DNA of 64,000 bases from contig NZ_JAAOIE010000004.1 in NCBI RefSeq assembly GCF_011326755.1, forward strand, positions 299,369 to 363,368, read 5' to 3'. The stretch is from Cochlodiniinecator piscidefendens. GTDB lineage: Bacteria; Pseudomonadota; Alphaproteobacteria; Rhodobacterales; Rhodobacteraceae. Below are positions 27,090 through 35,477 of this stretch, piece by piece. Every line of letters begins with the position of its first letter. Position 1 is the first letter of the stretch. The notes beneath the pieces are model-generated. The model saw only the letters and a program-made list of their open reading frames with translations. It was not told where the DNA came from and ran no database searches. A program made the position numbers and the translations under genes.

Positions 27090-29261
27090 TTAAGCGAAGT
27101 CGACCCCGTTTTTGTTCATTGGGTGGTGGGTAACGCGCATACCAAGCACCGCGATCGCATTTGCGAGCGCAGCACTGGCAGGGGGCGTGCCGGGTTCACC
27201 GATCCCCGAAGGGGGTTCCGTGGAGGGAACAATGTGAGTTTCAATTGCTCTGATATCGTTGATGCGCAATGGCTCGTAATCAGGAAAATTGAATTGATCG
27301 ACCTCGCCATCGGTTAAGGTAATTTCGTTGCGCATTGCATGCCCGATGCCATAGCCGACGCCACTTTCGATCTGCGCTTTGATAACGTCCGGGTTTACAG
27401 GGACCCCACAATCGACTGCGCATGTTACCTTTTCGATCTGCACATAGCTATCATCTTGCGAAATCTCGACGACCTCTGCCACATATGTTCCAAATGATTT
27501 GTGAACAGCGATACCACGCGCCCTATCATTTTGGAGGTTTCGCCCCCAATCGCTTTTCTCGGCGGCGATGCGTAGAACCTCAGCGAGGCGCGCTTGATCC
27601 GAAGTTCCTTGGGTAAGGTGGGCTAATCGGTAGTCGATCGGATCTTGCTCGGCTGCAGATGCTGCCATATCCATCATGCATTCCATGACAAACGCCGTAT
27701 GACTATGCCCAACTGAGCGCCACCAGCTCACCGTGATGGGCGTTTTATCGTCGGTCAGGCCAACAAATTGGCCGGGGAGATCGTAAAGCGTGTCAGTGAT
27801 GCCCTCTACAGAGCTATGATCGACGCCGTTGTGGACCAAAAACGCTTCAAAGGGGCTTCCTTTGAAAATTGATTTGCTGGTGGTTCGATGATCCCAAGCA
27901 GAGATTTTCCCATTCTCATCTAGGCCAACTCGCACTTTGTGCGCGACAGCGGGGCGGTAATATCCGCCGGCCAGATCGTCTTCGCGAGACCAGACCAGTT
28001 TTACGGGTTGATGACCGCCGTTCAGCGCAAAGGCTAGCGCTGCTTCGACGTGATAGTCAGCGGTCGCAGTCGAACGTCTACCAAAAGAGCCACCAGCGTA
28101 TAGCGTGTTTACTTCGACGTTTTCGGCCGGGATTTGCAATACGGCAGAGAGCGCCGCTTGACCACCAGCAGGACTTTGACAACCGTCGTAGAGAACGACC
28201 CCGTTTTCAGCAGGCGCTATTGTGCAGGTTAAGGGTTCCATAGGAGCGTGGGCGAGATTCGGGAAAAAGAACTCTTGCTCTATTATCTGTGTGGCGTTGT
28301 TCAGGGCTTCTTCTGTGGCGGTGCGGTCTCCCTTAGCATGATGCTCGGGTTCTGAGTTTACGGCAGCCAACAGATCACTCTTTATTTGGTCAGAGCTTCT
28401 GTTTTCAGCATTTGAAAAATCCCATTCTGCGCTGATGGCCATGCGGGCCTGGAACGCTGCCCATGTTGTTTGGGCATACACGACAACACCTGCGCCGGTA
28501 GGTATTTCAGTTGCTCGTATAAAACCTGGTATTTCGCTTGCAGCACTGTCGTCCATCGAAACAAGTGTGCCACCAAATCTGGGGCTGCGCAAAAGCACTG
28601 CCGCGATTTGCCCATCTAGATGTATATCCATCGCGTATTGCGCGGTGCCAGTTGTTTTGGCTGCGTTGTCCAAGCGTCCGGTGTTAGGGTTGCCAATAAC
28701 CGTAAATTCGGAAGGGTCTTTAAGTGTAGGTTCAGCCGGAACATTGAGCTGCGCAGCATTGCCTGCGACGTCTCCGATGCTAAGTACGTTACTGCCTGAG
28801 ATCAGTTGACCGTTGTCTAAAGATACAGTTTCGTGGCTTATGCCCCACTGTTCGGCTGCGGCTGTTATAAGCATTTCTCGGGCAGCGGCGCCTGCCGTAC
28901 GATATTGCATGAACGAGTTAGCAAGCGAAGTCGATCCTCCGGTGCCTTGCGAACCAAAGAGTAAGTTTGCATAGCGCGTCCCGTCTGCCGGGGCAAATTC
29001 GATCTCAATTTGATCAAGGGGCATATTCATTTCTTCAGCGATGAGCGTCGCGAGGCCGGTGGCTGCGCCTTGGCCGCATTCAAAATGCTTGATAATTGCG
29101 GTAACGACACCGTCACTAGAGATACGTATAAAAGGTGTGAATTCAGATATTCCGTCGGATGCGGCAAGCACCTTATCCGGGCCAAAACCGATAATTAGAG
29201 AAGCCGCAGCTGCTGCGGAGGCGGATTTTAGAAAAGAGCGGCGTGATAAGTGGTTGGTCAT
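27090..29261 (-). CDS. Molybdenum hydroxylase large subunit (isoquinoline 1-oxidoreductase beta type), Tat-exported
   Basis: A 723-residue molybdopterin-binding subunit of the xanthine-oxidase family. A twin-arginine signal (SRRSFLKSASAAAAA) at the N-terminus predicts periplasmic location. GGSFGRRSTATADYHVEAA and the C-terminal GIGEPGTPPASAALANA, with the catalytic Glu, match the IorB/aldehyde dehydrogenase group. It forms a complex with the 2Fe-2S subunit encoded three bases upstream. Likely substrates are an aldehyde or N-heterocycle, passing electrons outward, plausibly to the cytochrome c encoded nearby. Confidence 0.88.
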   Translation of the reverse strand: MTNHLSRRSFLKSASAAAAASLIIGFGPDKVLAASDGISEFTPFIRISSDGVVTAIIKHFECGQGAATGLATLIAEEMNMPLDQIEIEFAPADGTRYANLLFGSQGTGGSTSLANSFMQYRTAGAAAREMLITAAAEQWGISHETVSLDNGQLISGSNVLSIGDVAGNAAQLNVPAEPTLKDPSEFTVIGNPNTGRLDNAAKTTGTAQYAMDIHLDGQIAAVLLRSPRFGGTLVSMDDSAASEIPGFIRATEIPTGAGVVVYAQTTWAAFQARMAISAEWDFSNAENRSSDQIKSDLLAAVNSEPEHHAKGDRTATEEALNNATQIIEQEFFFPNLAHAPMEPLTCTIAPAENGVVLYDGCQSPAGGQAALSAVLQIPAENVEVNTLYAGGSFGRRSTATADYHVEAALAFALNGGHQPVKLVWSREDDLAGGYYRPAVAHKVRVGLDENGKISAWDHRTTSKSIFKGSPFEAFLVHNGVDHSSVEGITDTLYDLPGQFVGLTDDKTPITVSWWRSVGHSHTAFVMECMMDMAASAAEQDPIDYRLAHLTQGTSDQARLAEVLRIAAEKSDWGRNLQNDRARGIAVHKSFGTYVAEVVEISQDDSYVQIEKVTCAVDCGVPVNPDVIKAQIESGVGYGIGHAMRNEITLTDGEVDQFNFPDYEPLRINDIRAIETHIVPSTEPPSGIGEPGTPPASAALANAIAVLGMRVTHHPMNKNGVDFA

Positions 29262-29264
29262 TGA

Positions 29265-29726
29265 TCAGGCCTCCAGAATTTCTGACGCGCGTTGGATGGC
29301 TGCACGAATACGCTGGTAGGTGGCACAGCGGCAGGCGTTGCCCCACATGTAGTTTTCAATTTCTTCAACGCTGGGGGTGCGATTTTCAGTTAACAGCCCA
29401 ATGGCCGACATGATTTGGCCGGATTGACAATAACCACACTGAACGACGCTCAACTCGTTCCACGCTTGGTGCACTGCGCCTGCGACTTCGGATTCGACGC
29501 CTTCAATGGTTGTGATTTCGGCATCTGAAACATCTTCAATGTAGGTTTGACAGGAACGGGTTGGTTGGCCGTCAATGTGGACTGTACAAGCTCCGCATGA
29601 TGCTACGCCACATCCGAATTTAGTACCTGTCAACTTGAGTTCGTCTCGAATTACCCACAAGAGAGGTGTGCCATCCGGGACATCAATTTCTTGTCGGTGA
29701 CCGTTTATCATGAGTGAGGTGACCAT
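29265..29726 (-). CDS. Molybdenum hydroxylase 2Fe-2S subunit (IorA type)
   Basis: A 153-residue subunit with two iron-sulfur clusters. The plant-ferredoxin-like cluster uses GCGVASCGACTVH and the later SC; the second uses QCGYCQSGQ and GNACRCATYQRI. These motifs are complete. It has no signal peptide, so it would be exported with the Tat-bearing large subunit. GGAG precedes the ATG at 29726. It is divergent from a TetR regulator. Confidence 0.93.
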   Translation of the reverse strand: MVTSLMINGHRQEIDVPDGTPLLWVIRDELKLTGTKFGCGVASCGACTVHIDGQPTRSCQTYIEDVSDAEITTIEGVESEVAGAVHQAWNELSVVQCGYCQSGQIMSAIGLLTENRTPSVEEIENYMWGNACRCATYQRIRAAIQRASEILEA

Positions 29727-29804
29727 GTGCTTTTCTCCCTAAAATTCGGTGGATTGCTGAGCTGAACTTAAACTGAGTGTACTAATGGACTAAATTGATC
29801 ATTT

Positions 29805-29820
29805 TGTCAAACATTTGACA
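29805..29820. promoter_or_regulatory. Palindrome between iorA-type gene and TetR gene
   Basis: TGTCAAA (29805-29811) and TTTGACA (29814-29820) form a perfect 7-bp inverted repeat with a 2-base spacer. Size and position fit a TetR-family operator controlling both divergent genes. Confidence 0.6.
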
Positions 29821-29849
29821 CGTGGACAGATGAGGTCTAAGCCAGCTAA

Positions 29850-30413
29850 ATGAACGATAGAGACAGAAAAATCGTCGAAGCCGCCTTTAAATTGTTTGCG
29901 CACTACGGGGTCAAAAAGACGACCATTAGTGAAATTGCTGTTGAAGCAAAGGTTTCCAGACAGACTCTTTACAATGCGTTTGCAAGTAAAGAAGAGCTGA
30001 TGTGTGGCGCGATGCATCATTATGCCCAAAAAGCGGCTGGTGCGATTGCAGCAGACTGTGAGGGTGTTGAGGATATATTAGAGCGCCTTGATATCGCATA
30101 TCGACATGTTGCGATGAATCCATTCGTTGGGTTGGCCCAAATTCCTCATGCCGATGAAATTATGCAGATGGTTGACCAAATGGATGGTGCAGACAAAGAC
30201 GGCTTGATGAAACTCTATGCTGATGGTGTTAAACACGCGATCTCCCCGGCGGAGGCCAATATCCGAGAGGCGGGCGTGACACCGGACGAATTGAGTGTGT
30301 TCATAAAGGCCAGCTTTTCCCAAATCAAAAGTAACGCGCACGATCTGGAACACTTACATCGATTGTATAGCACCCTTAAACAAGTGCTTAAGCCAATACT
30401 CGGTGCAGCGTAA
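29850..30413 (+). CDS. TetR-family transcriptional regulator
   Basis: A 187-residue TetR protein: AAFKLFAHYGVKKTTISEIA and VSRQTLYNAFASKEEL form the helix-turn-helix in residues about 8-55. The C-terminal domain is helical with no recognisable ligand signature. It is divergent from the molybdenum hydroxylase genes, with a palindrome in between, and probably represses them. Confidence 0.88.
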   Translation: MNDRDRKIVEAAFKLFAHYGVKKTTISEIAVEAKVSRQTLYNAFASKEELMCGAMHHYAQKAAGAIAADCEGVEDILERLDIAYRHVAMNPFVGLAQIPHADEIMQMVDQMDGADKDGLMKLYADGVKHAISPAEANIREAGVTPDELSVFIKASFSQIKSNAHDLEHLHRLYSTLKQVLKPILGAA

Positions 30414-30516
30414 CATAGTATATCTGCAGCAATGGGGTGTAGTGTGCGATGCCCCAACGGCATGGGCCTGTGTCATCGTCCATATCAGATTGTGCACTTA
30501 AAGCGTTGCCAAAATT

Positions 30517-31455
30517 CTAGGCTTCGAAGCCTGTTATTCGCTCCTTTGCCAACACCTCGGCGAGAACAGAAACAGCGAGCGTTTTTGCATCGCGTGTCGA
30601 AGGTATTAATCCAATTGGTCCTGCGAGTTGTTCTAAGTTTATGTTCGGATCAATCGTTCTGAGTCGATCGCGTCGCGTCGCGGCTGTTTTTCGCGAGCCT
30701 TGTGCACCAATAAAGTGACAAGGTTTTAACAGCGCGTGTAACAGGATGGGGGGTTCCCTTTCGTGGTCATGAAAGAACAATAGGATAGCAGTCCAAGGAT
30801 CAGTGTGAACGTCAGTTGGCCAGCGTGGTGCGTTGAGGTGTATCGTTGATGATAAAGTATGCTTGAGTTGAGATAATTCGTGTTCGTCTGGTGAACAGAT
30901 GCATTGCTCGTATCCAAGACTGTTTACCAGATTGGCAAACGTTGTAATCTCACTTCCTTTTCCAAACAAAATGAATCTCAGTTTGGGTAGCATTAAGATA
31001 CGGCATGTAGCGGGTGCGAAACTGTCGTCTTCACTGGTTGATACAGCGATGCCAGCTTCTGGATGCACCTGTAGGAGTACAGGTCTTCGGTGCCCGGTTT
31101 CTTCGACGATAGAGTGCATTAAAGTTTTTGAAGGTGTTGGCAGCAGTAGAATTTCAAGGCCTCCGCCACAGGGTAATATTATGTCCATTATTTCAGAACC
31201 AAGGCCATATCGAACCACTTTCGGCTTTCCGGTGTGAAGTGCAGATTTGGCGTTGAGAATAATATCTTTTTCAACGCAACCGGATGAGAGTGTTCCCAAG
31301 GAATGACCCGAAGCAGTGACTGCCATCATCGCACCAACTGGTCGATAACTTGGTCCTGACACACCTATTATAACCGCCAGAACGCCCTGCTCGTCCGTTT
31401 CGTTTAAAAAACGAATAGCGTCTAAGCTATCTTCCGGAGCAATGTGCTTATTCAT
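30517..31455 (-). CDS. xdhC: XdhC/CoxI-family molybdenum hydroxylase maturation protein
   Basis: A 312-residue XdhC-family protein. The N-terminal domain includes VIIGVSGPSYRPVGAMMAV and the conserved SSGCVEKDI cysteine motif; the C-terminal Rossmann domain ends with GAQGSRKTAATRRDRL. Such proteins bind and sulfurate molybdenum cofactor and insert it into xanthine-oxidase-family enzymes, here presumably the periplasmic hydroxylase encoded just beyond the TetR gene. It follows the cytochrome c gene by 14 bases. Confidence 0.85.
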   Translation of the reverse strand: MNKHIAPEDSLDAIRFLNETDEQGVLAVIIGVSGPSYRPVGAMMAVTASGHSLGTLSSGCVEKDIILNAKSALHTGKPKVVRYGLGSEIMDIILPCGGGLEILLLPTPSKTLMHSIVEETGHRRPVLLQVHPEAGIAVSTSEDDSFAPATCRILMLPKLRFILFGKGSEITTFANLVNSLGYEQCICSPDEHELSQLKHTLSSTIHLNAPRWPTDVHTDPWTAILLFFHDHEREPPILLHALLKPCHFIGAQGSRKTAATRRDRLRTIDPNINLEQLAGPIGLIPSTRDAKTLAVSVLAEVLAKERITGFEA

Positions 31456-31469
31456 GTTGGTGACGGGCT

Positions 31470-31835
31470 CTAATTCTGTTGGCTGAGGTAGGCAATTAAA
31501 TCTTCGATATCTTGTGTACTTCGCAAACCCGGAGAGTTCATCCGTGTGCCGGGCATGAACCTGCGTGGATTAGAAAGGAATGTCATAAGGTTTGTTTCGT
31601 TCCAAATGATGCATGCATTGAGATTGGCGTTGGAATATCGGAACCCTTCTACGGCACCTGATTGTGCACCAACAATTCCAAACAGAGATGGCCCGGAGCG
31701 TCGTTGTCCTAGCTCAACGGAATGGCATGAGGTGCAGCGACGGAAACCGCGTTCGCCTTCTGCGGCGTTGGCGTCAGCAAAGGCTGATAGGGGCATTAGG
31801 GTCATCAAGGCGATTAGCGTTGATAGCATTTTCAT
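31470..31835 (-). CDS. Small periplasmic cytochrome c
   Basis: A 121-residue class I cytochrome c. After a Sec signal peptide (cleavage near SAFA, residue 20) comes the haem-binding CTSCH and an axial methionine within RFMPGTRM. The GRRSGPSLFGIVG pattern resembles cytochrome c2/c550. Its operon with xdhC and closeness to a Tat-exported molybdenum hydroxylase suggest it accepts electrons from that enzyme. Confidence 0.9.
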   Translation of the reverse strand: MKMLSTLIALMTLMPLSAFADANAAEGERGFRRCTSCHSVELGQRRSGPSLFGIVGAQSGAVEGFRYSNANLNACIIWNETNLMTFLSNPRRFMPGTRMNSPGLRSTQDIEDLIAYLSQQN

Positions 31836-32019
31836 GACGGGTCCTTGGTGGATATCGGAGTTTTGTCAATTAGACCCAACTGGTTGTTTTGTCAATGTGG
31901 GTGGCTGCGTAGTTGGGGCGCAACCAGTGAAGAGCTGTCTGCTTTTGCTCCATGAAAAAGCGAACGAATAATCCGAACCGCAATCTAAATTACACCTTTG
32001 GGGTGCAGGTTGTCTCTGG

Positions 32020-32078
32020 GCAAAAAATTACGTCTGTAACAAATAGCTTGCTTTTTTTCTCAAAATGCAAAAAATTAC
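32020..32078 (+). promoter_or_regulatory. Upstream region of the peptide-type ABC operon with two GCAAAAAATTAC repeats
   Basis: The 313-base gap (31836-32148) between the cytochrome c gene and the binding-protein gene holds two identical 12-mers GCAAAAAATTAC at 32020-32031 and 32067-32078. A closely related copy lies at 38219, upstream of mttB. Nothing else coding is visible in the gap. AGGGAG precedes the binding-protein start. The repeats are candidate operators for the XRE-cupin protein encoded at 39934. Confidence 0.6.
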
Positions 32079-32148
32079 CTAATAAGCAAATTAAGAGATG
32101 TGAACATCCACCCAGTGCAATGCCGACAGACAAACTAGGGAGAAAAAA

Positions 32149-33690
32149 ATGAGCGCGTACAATGCAAATGGCTTAACGCGGAGGGGGCTGATTAAAAGCT
32201 CTGCCGCACTTGGTATGATAGCAGGGCTGGGGTTGTCTTCTGCGCGAGCGGCACCGACGCCAGGGGGGACTCTTGTTGTGGGCATGACTGGTGGTGCAGC
32301 CAGCGATTCCCTTGATCCACGCACATTTTCATCAAGCGGCCATGCGATGCTTGGCTTTACGCTTGGTAATTGTTTGACTGAAATCGAAGAAAATAATGAA
32401 CTTGTCGGAGAGCTGGCCGAAAGCTGGGAAGCATCTTCTGATGCGAAGACGTGGAAATTCAATCTACGTCAGGGTGTCACATTCCACAATGGGCAATCAA
32501 TGACATCGGATGATGTTGTTTATTCACTTAATTTGCATCGCGGCGAAGATTCGACATCCGGCGCTGCAGGCTTAATGGGCGATATTGTGAATATCGCGGT
32601 TGATGGGCCCAACGCTGTTGTGATCACCCTATCCAAAGCCAATGCTGATTTACCATTTTTGCTGAGCGATTTTCACCTGCTGATCGTCCCAAATGGGACT
32701 GAAGATTTTTCCGCAGGCGTATTCACTGGTCCTTATAGAATGGAGGAATTTGAACCGGGTGATTTCCTGCGCGCGTCGCGCAACCCTGAATATTGGAAAG
32801 CAGATCGCGCCCATGTTTCAGAAGTGGAAGTTCTGTTTGTTGAAGATCGGGCTGCTCGTATCAGCGGACTGGTGACTGGCGAGTTGCATATGGCGCAGCA
32901 AATTGATGAGCAGGCAATTGCGTTGATCGAAGCAACGCCGGGTGTGCACATCGAAAGCCATCCATCTGGGGGCCATAGCCCAATTTTAATGCACTGCGAT
33001 ACCGCGCCCTTTGATAATTTGGATCTTAGGCTGGCAGTGAAATACTCAATGGACCGTCAGCAAATCATTGATCAGCTTAATGGCGGCGTGTTGGGAAATG
33101 ATCATCCCATTCCCCCATCTGATCCATTTTATGCGGCTGATATTCCGCAACGGCCATATGATCCGGAACGTGCTGCGTTTCATGTGCGTGAATCAGGGTT
33201 TGACGGCACGCTTCCTCTGAGTATTTCAAATGTTGCAGGTGCGCGCTCTGAAGAAATGGCGACTTTGTTTCAGCAAACGGCAGGCTTAGCCGGGCTGAAT
33301 ATTGAGATCGTGCGTGAACCAGACGATGGGTTCTGGTCAAATGTTTGGTTGAAAAAGCCATTTATGATTGGTGCATGGGGGGGGCGTCCAACCGCGGATA
33401 TCATGCTGACCACGGCCTATCATTCCGAGGCTGCTTGGAATGATACGAAGTGGCGTCGTGAACAATTTGATCAGATTATTGAATTGGCCCGTGGAGAGAC
33501 AGACTTTGACCGTCGCAAAGCCTTGTATCATGATGCGCAGCTGATGATTCATGAAGATGGGGGGGCAGGTATTCCGTTCTTCCGCAACAACCAGGATGGC
33601 GTGCGCGATGAAGTGAAAGGGTTCTATCCGGCAGGTTCGTTTAACATGTCAGGCCTTCGGGCTGTCGAACGTGTGTGGTTGGAAAGCTGA
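32149..33690 (+). CDS. Peptide/quaternary-amine-type ABC substrate-binding protein (family 5), Tat signal
   Basis: A 513-residue family 5 (DppA/OppA-like) binding protein. A twin-arginine signal (TRRGLIKSSAALG) ends near ARAAPTPGG. GGTLVVGMTGG, LAESWEASSDAKTWKFNLRQG and the VTFHNGQSMTSDDVVYSL block are family signatures. Tat export of a binding protein is less common and implies folding in the cytoplasm. Family 5 binders take peptides, but also nickel, sugars and betaines, so the ligand is not decided. It begins a four-gene importer operon. Confidence 0.9.
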   Translation: MSAYNANGLTRRGLIKSSAALGMIAGLGLSSARAAPTPGGTLVVGMTGGAASDSLDPRTFSSSGHAMLGFTLGNCLTEIEENNELVGELAESWEASSDAKTWKFNLRQGVTFHNGQSMTSDDVVYSLNLHRGEDSTSGAAGLMGDIVNIAVDGPNAVVITLSKANADLPFLLSDFHLLIVPNGTEDFSAGVFTGPYRMEEFEPGDFLRASRNPEYWKADRAHVSEVEVLFVEDRAARISGLVTGELHMAQQIDEQAIALIEATPGVHIESHPSGGHSPILMHCDTAPFDNLDLRLAVKYSMDRQQIIDQLNGGVLGNDHPIPPSDPFYAADIPQRPYDPERAAFHVRESGFDGTLPLSISNVAGARSEEMATLFQQTAGLAGLNIEIVREPDDGFWSNVWLKKPFMIGAWGGRPTADIMLTTAYHSEAAWNDTKWRREQFDQIIELARGETDFDRRKALYHDAQLMIHEDGGAGIPFFRNNQDGVRDEVKGFYPAGSFNMSGLRAVERVWLES

Positions 33691-33693
33691 TTT

Positions 33694-34656
33694 ATGGAAT
33701 CGGCAGGTCTAAGCGGACTAATCCTGAAGCGACTAGCTTCGGGATTGGTCACACTTTTCATTGTTTCGCTTATGGTTTTTGCGGGCACAGAAATTCTACC
33801 GGGGGATGTCGCACATGCGATTCTGGGTCAACAAGCCACACCGGACTCGGTTCAAGCCATTCGGGATGAACTCGGTTTAGATCGCCCAGCCATTTTGAGA
33901 TATTTGGAGTGGCTTTATAACTTTGTGCAGGGGGATCTAGGTGTGTCGCTGATCAGCGGCCGCGAAATTACGGATTTGATCGACACAAGGTTGCGGAACT
34001 CATTCTTTCTGGCATCAGTTGCTGCGGTTATCGCGATTCCGTTCGCTGTTGGATTGGGGTTGGTTGCTGCGCTGTACGAAGATCGGCTTGCCGACAAAAG
34101 CATAACGATTATGACGCTTGTTTTTGTATCGCTGCCAGACTTCTTGCTTGGATATTTGTTATTGCTTGTCGGTGCCGTGACGTTGGGATGGTTTCCTGCA
34201 TTGTCGCGAATTTCGTCTTCTATGAGTTTTATTGAGCAATTGCAGGCCGTTGCATTGCCATGTCTAACTTTGGTATTGGTGGTTTCCGCGCACACAATGC
34301 GCCTTACGCGGGCTGCTGTGCTGTCAGTGATGAACCAAGCATACATTGAAATGGCTGAACTCAAAGGGGCGGGCCGTCGCCGCATTATTTTGCGTCATGC
34401 CTTACCAAATGCGCTGTCTCCGGTTTTGAATATTGTCATGCTGACCTTGGCTTATCTGATTGTTGGGGTCGTCGTGGTCGAGGCTGTGTTCAATTACTCC
34501 GGTATGGGGCAGTTGATGATCGACGCTGTTTCAAAGAGAGACATGCCGTTGGTGCAGGCTTGTGGTCTTATTTTTGCATCGGTCTACGTGCTGCTAAATT
34601 TGTCGGCAGATATCTTATCTATTCTAACAAATCCGCGCCGTAGGAGGCCTAAATGA
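33694..34656 (+). CDS. ABC transporter permease (DppB type)
   Basis: A 320-residue permease with six predicted helices. The N-terminal signature (VTLFIVSLMVFAGTEILPGDVA) and the EAA loop YIEMAELKGAGRRRIILRHALP are those of DppB/OppB. It starts three bases after the binding-protein stop and overlaps the next permease gene by four bases. Confidence 0.93.
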   Translation: MESAGLSGLILKRLASGLVTLFIVSLMVFAGTEILPGDVAHAILGQQATPDSVQAIRDELGLDRPAILRYLEWLYNFVQGDLGVSLISGREITDLIDTRLRNSFFLASVAAVIAIPFAVGLGLVAALYEDRLADKSITIMTLVFVSLPDFLLGYLLLLVGAVTLGWFPALSRISSSMSFIEQLQAVALPCLTLVLVVSAHTMRLTRAAVLSVMNQAYIEMAELKGAGRRRIILRHALPNALSPVLNIVMLTLAYLIVGVVVVEAVFNYSGMGQLMIDAVSKRDMPLVQACGLIFASVYVLLNLSADILSILTNPRRRRPK

Positions 34657-35477
34657 TAAACCTACTGCGAGACCTGAATTTGAGCGCAAGAATCGGTGTT
34701 GTGATTGTCGTAGTATTTTTGTTGGCGGTTACGTTTGGGCCAATGTTGCTACCCTATTCTGCTGTAGAAATTTCGGGGTCAGTCTGGGAACCCCCGAGTG
34801 CAACCCATTGGTTGGGAACGGACAATGTTGGGCGCGATTTGTTGGCTCGCATACTCACCGGCGGGAGAATGACAGTGTTGGTGTCGTTCTTCGCTACGTG
34901 TGGAGCGTTCGCAATAGGGTGCCCTCTGGGCATAGCCGCAGCAATAACCGGGGGATGGTTCGATCTCATCGTAACGCGGAGCGTAGATGCGTTGATGGCC
35001 TTTCCGGGCCTAATTCTTGCGTTGATCGTGCTCTCGGCAATTGGGACTTCTATTCCCTCTTTGTTGATGATGATGGCTGTATTGTCTTCAACGATCGTGT
35101 TCCGCCTAACACGCGCTGTAGCGTCTGATGTGGCTGCAATGGAATACATCGAAGTCGCACGTTTACGTGGGGAAACCATGCGGTGGTTTTTGTTCAAAGA
35201 AGTGTTGCCAAACGTCGCACCAACTTTGTTCACAGAATTTGGGCTTCGGTTCGTCTTTGCTGCGATTTTGATTTCATCCTTGTCCTTTTTGGGATTGGGG
35301 ATTCAACCCCCGTATCCTGATCTCGGAGGAATGGTAAAAGAAAACGCGCTGGCTATTACTTTTGGCCGTTCGGCGCCGATCTTACCTGCGCTCGCTTTGG
35401 CCCTGCTCGCGATTGGGGTGAATTTGATCGTGGATGGTTTATTGAAACGAAACGCCAATTTGGACCTTCACAAATGA
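34653..35477 (+). CDS. ABC transporter permease (DppC type)
   Basis: A 274-residue permease with the DppC N-terminal block (HWLGTDNVGRDLLARILTGG) and EAA loop EYIEVARLRGETMRWFLFKE. It overlaps both neighbours by four bases (ATGA), so the operon is tightly coupled. Confidence 0.93.
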   Translation: MINLLRDLNLSARIGVVIVVVFLLAVTFGPMLLPYSAVEISGSVWEPPSATHWLGTDNVGRDLLARILTGGRMTVLVSFFATCGAFAIGCPLGIAAAITGGWFDLIVTRSVDALMAFPGLILALIVLSAIGTSIPSLLMMMAVLSSTIVFRLTRAVASDVAAMEYIEVARLRGETMRWFLFKEVLPNVAPTLFTEFGLRFVFAAILISSLSFLGLGIQPPYPDLGGMVKENALAITFGRSAPILPALALALLAIGVNLIVDGLLKRNANLDLHK

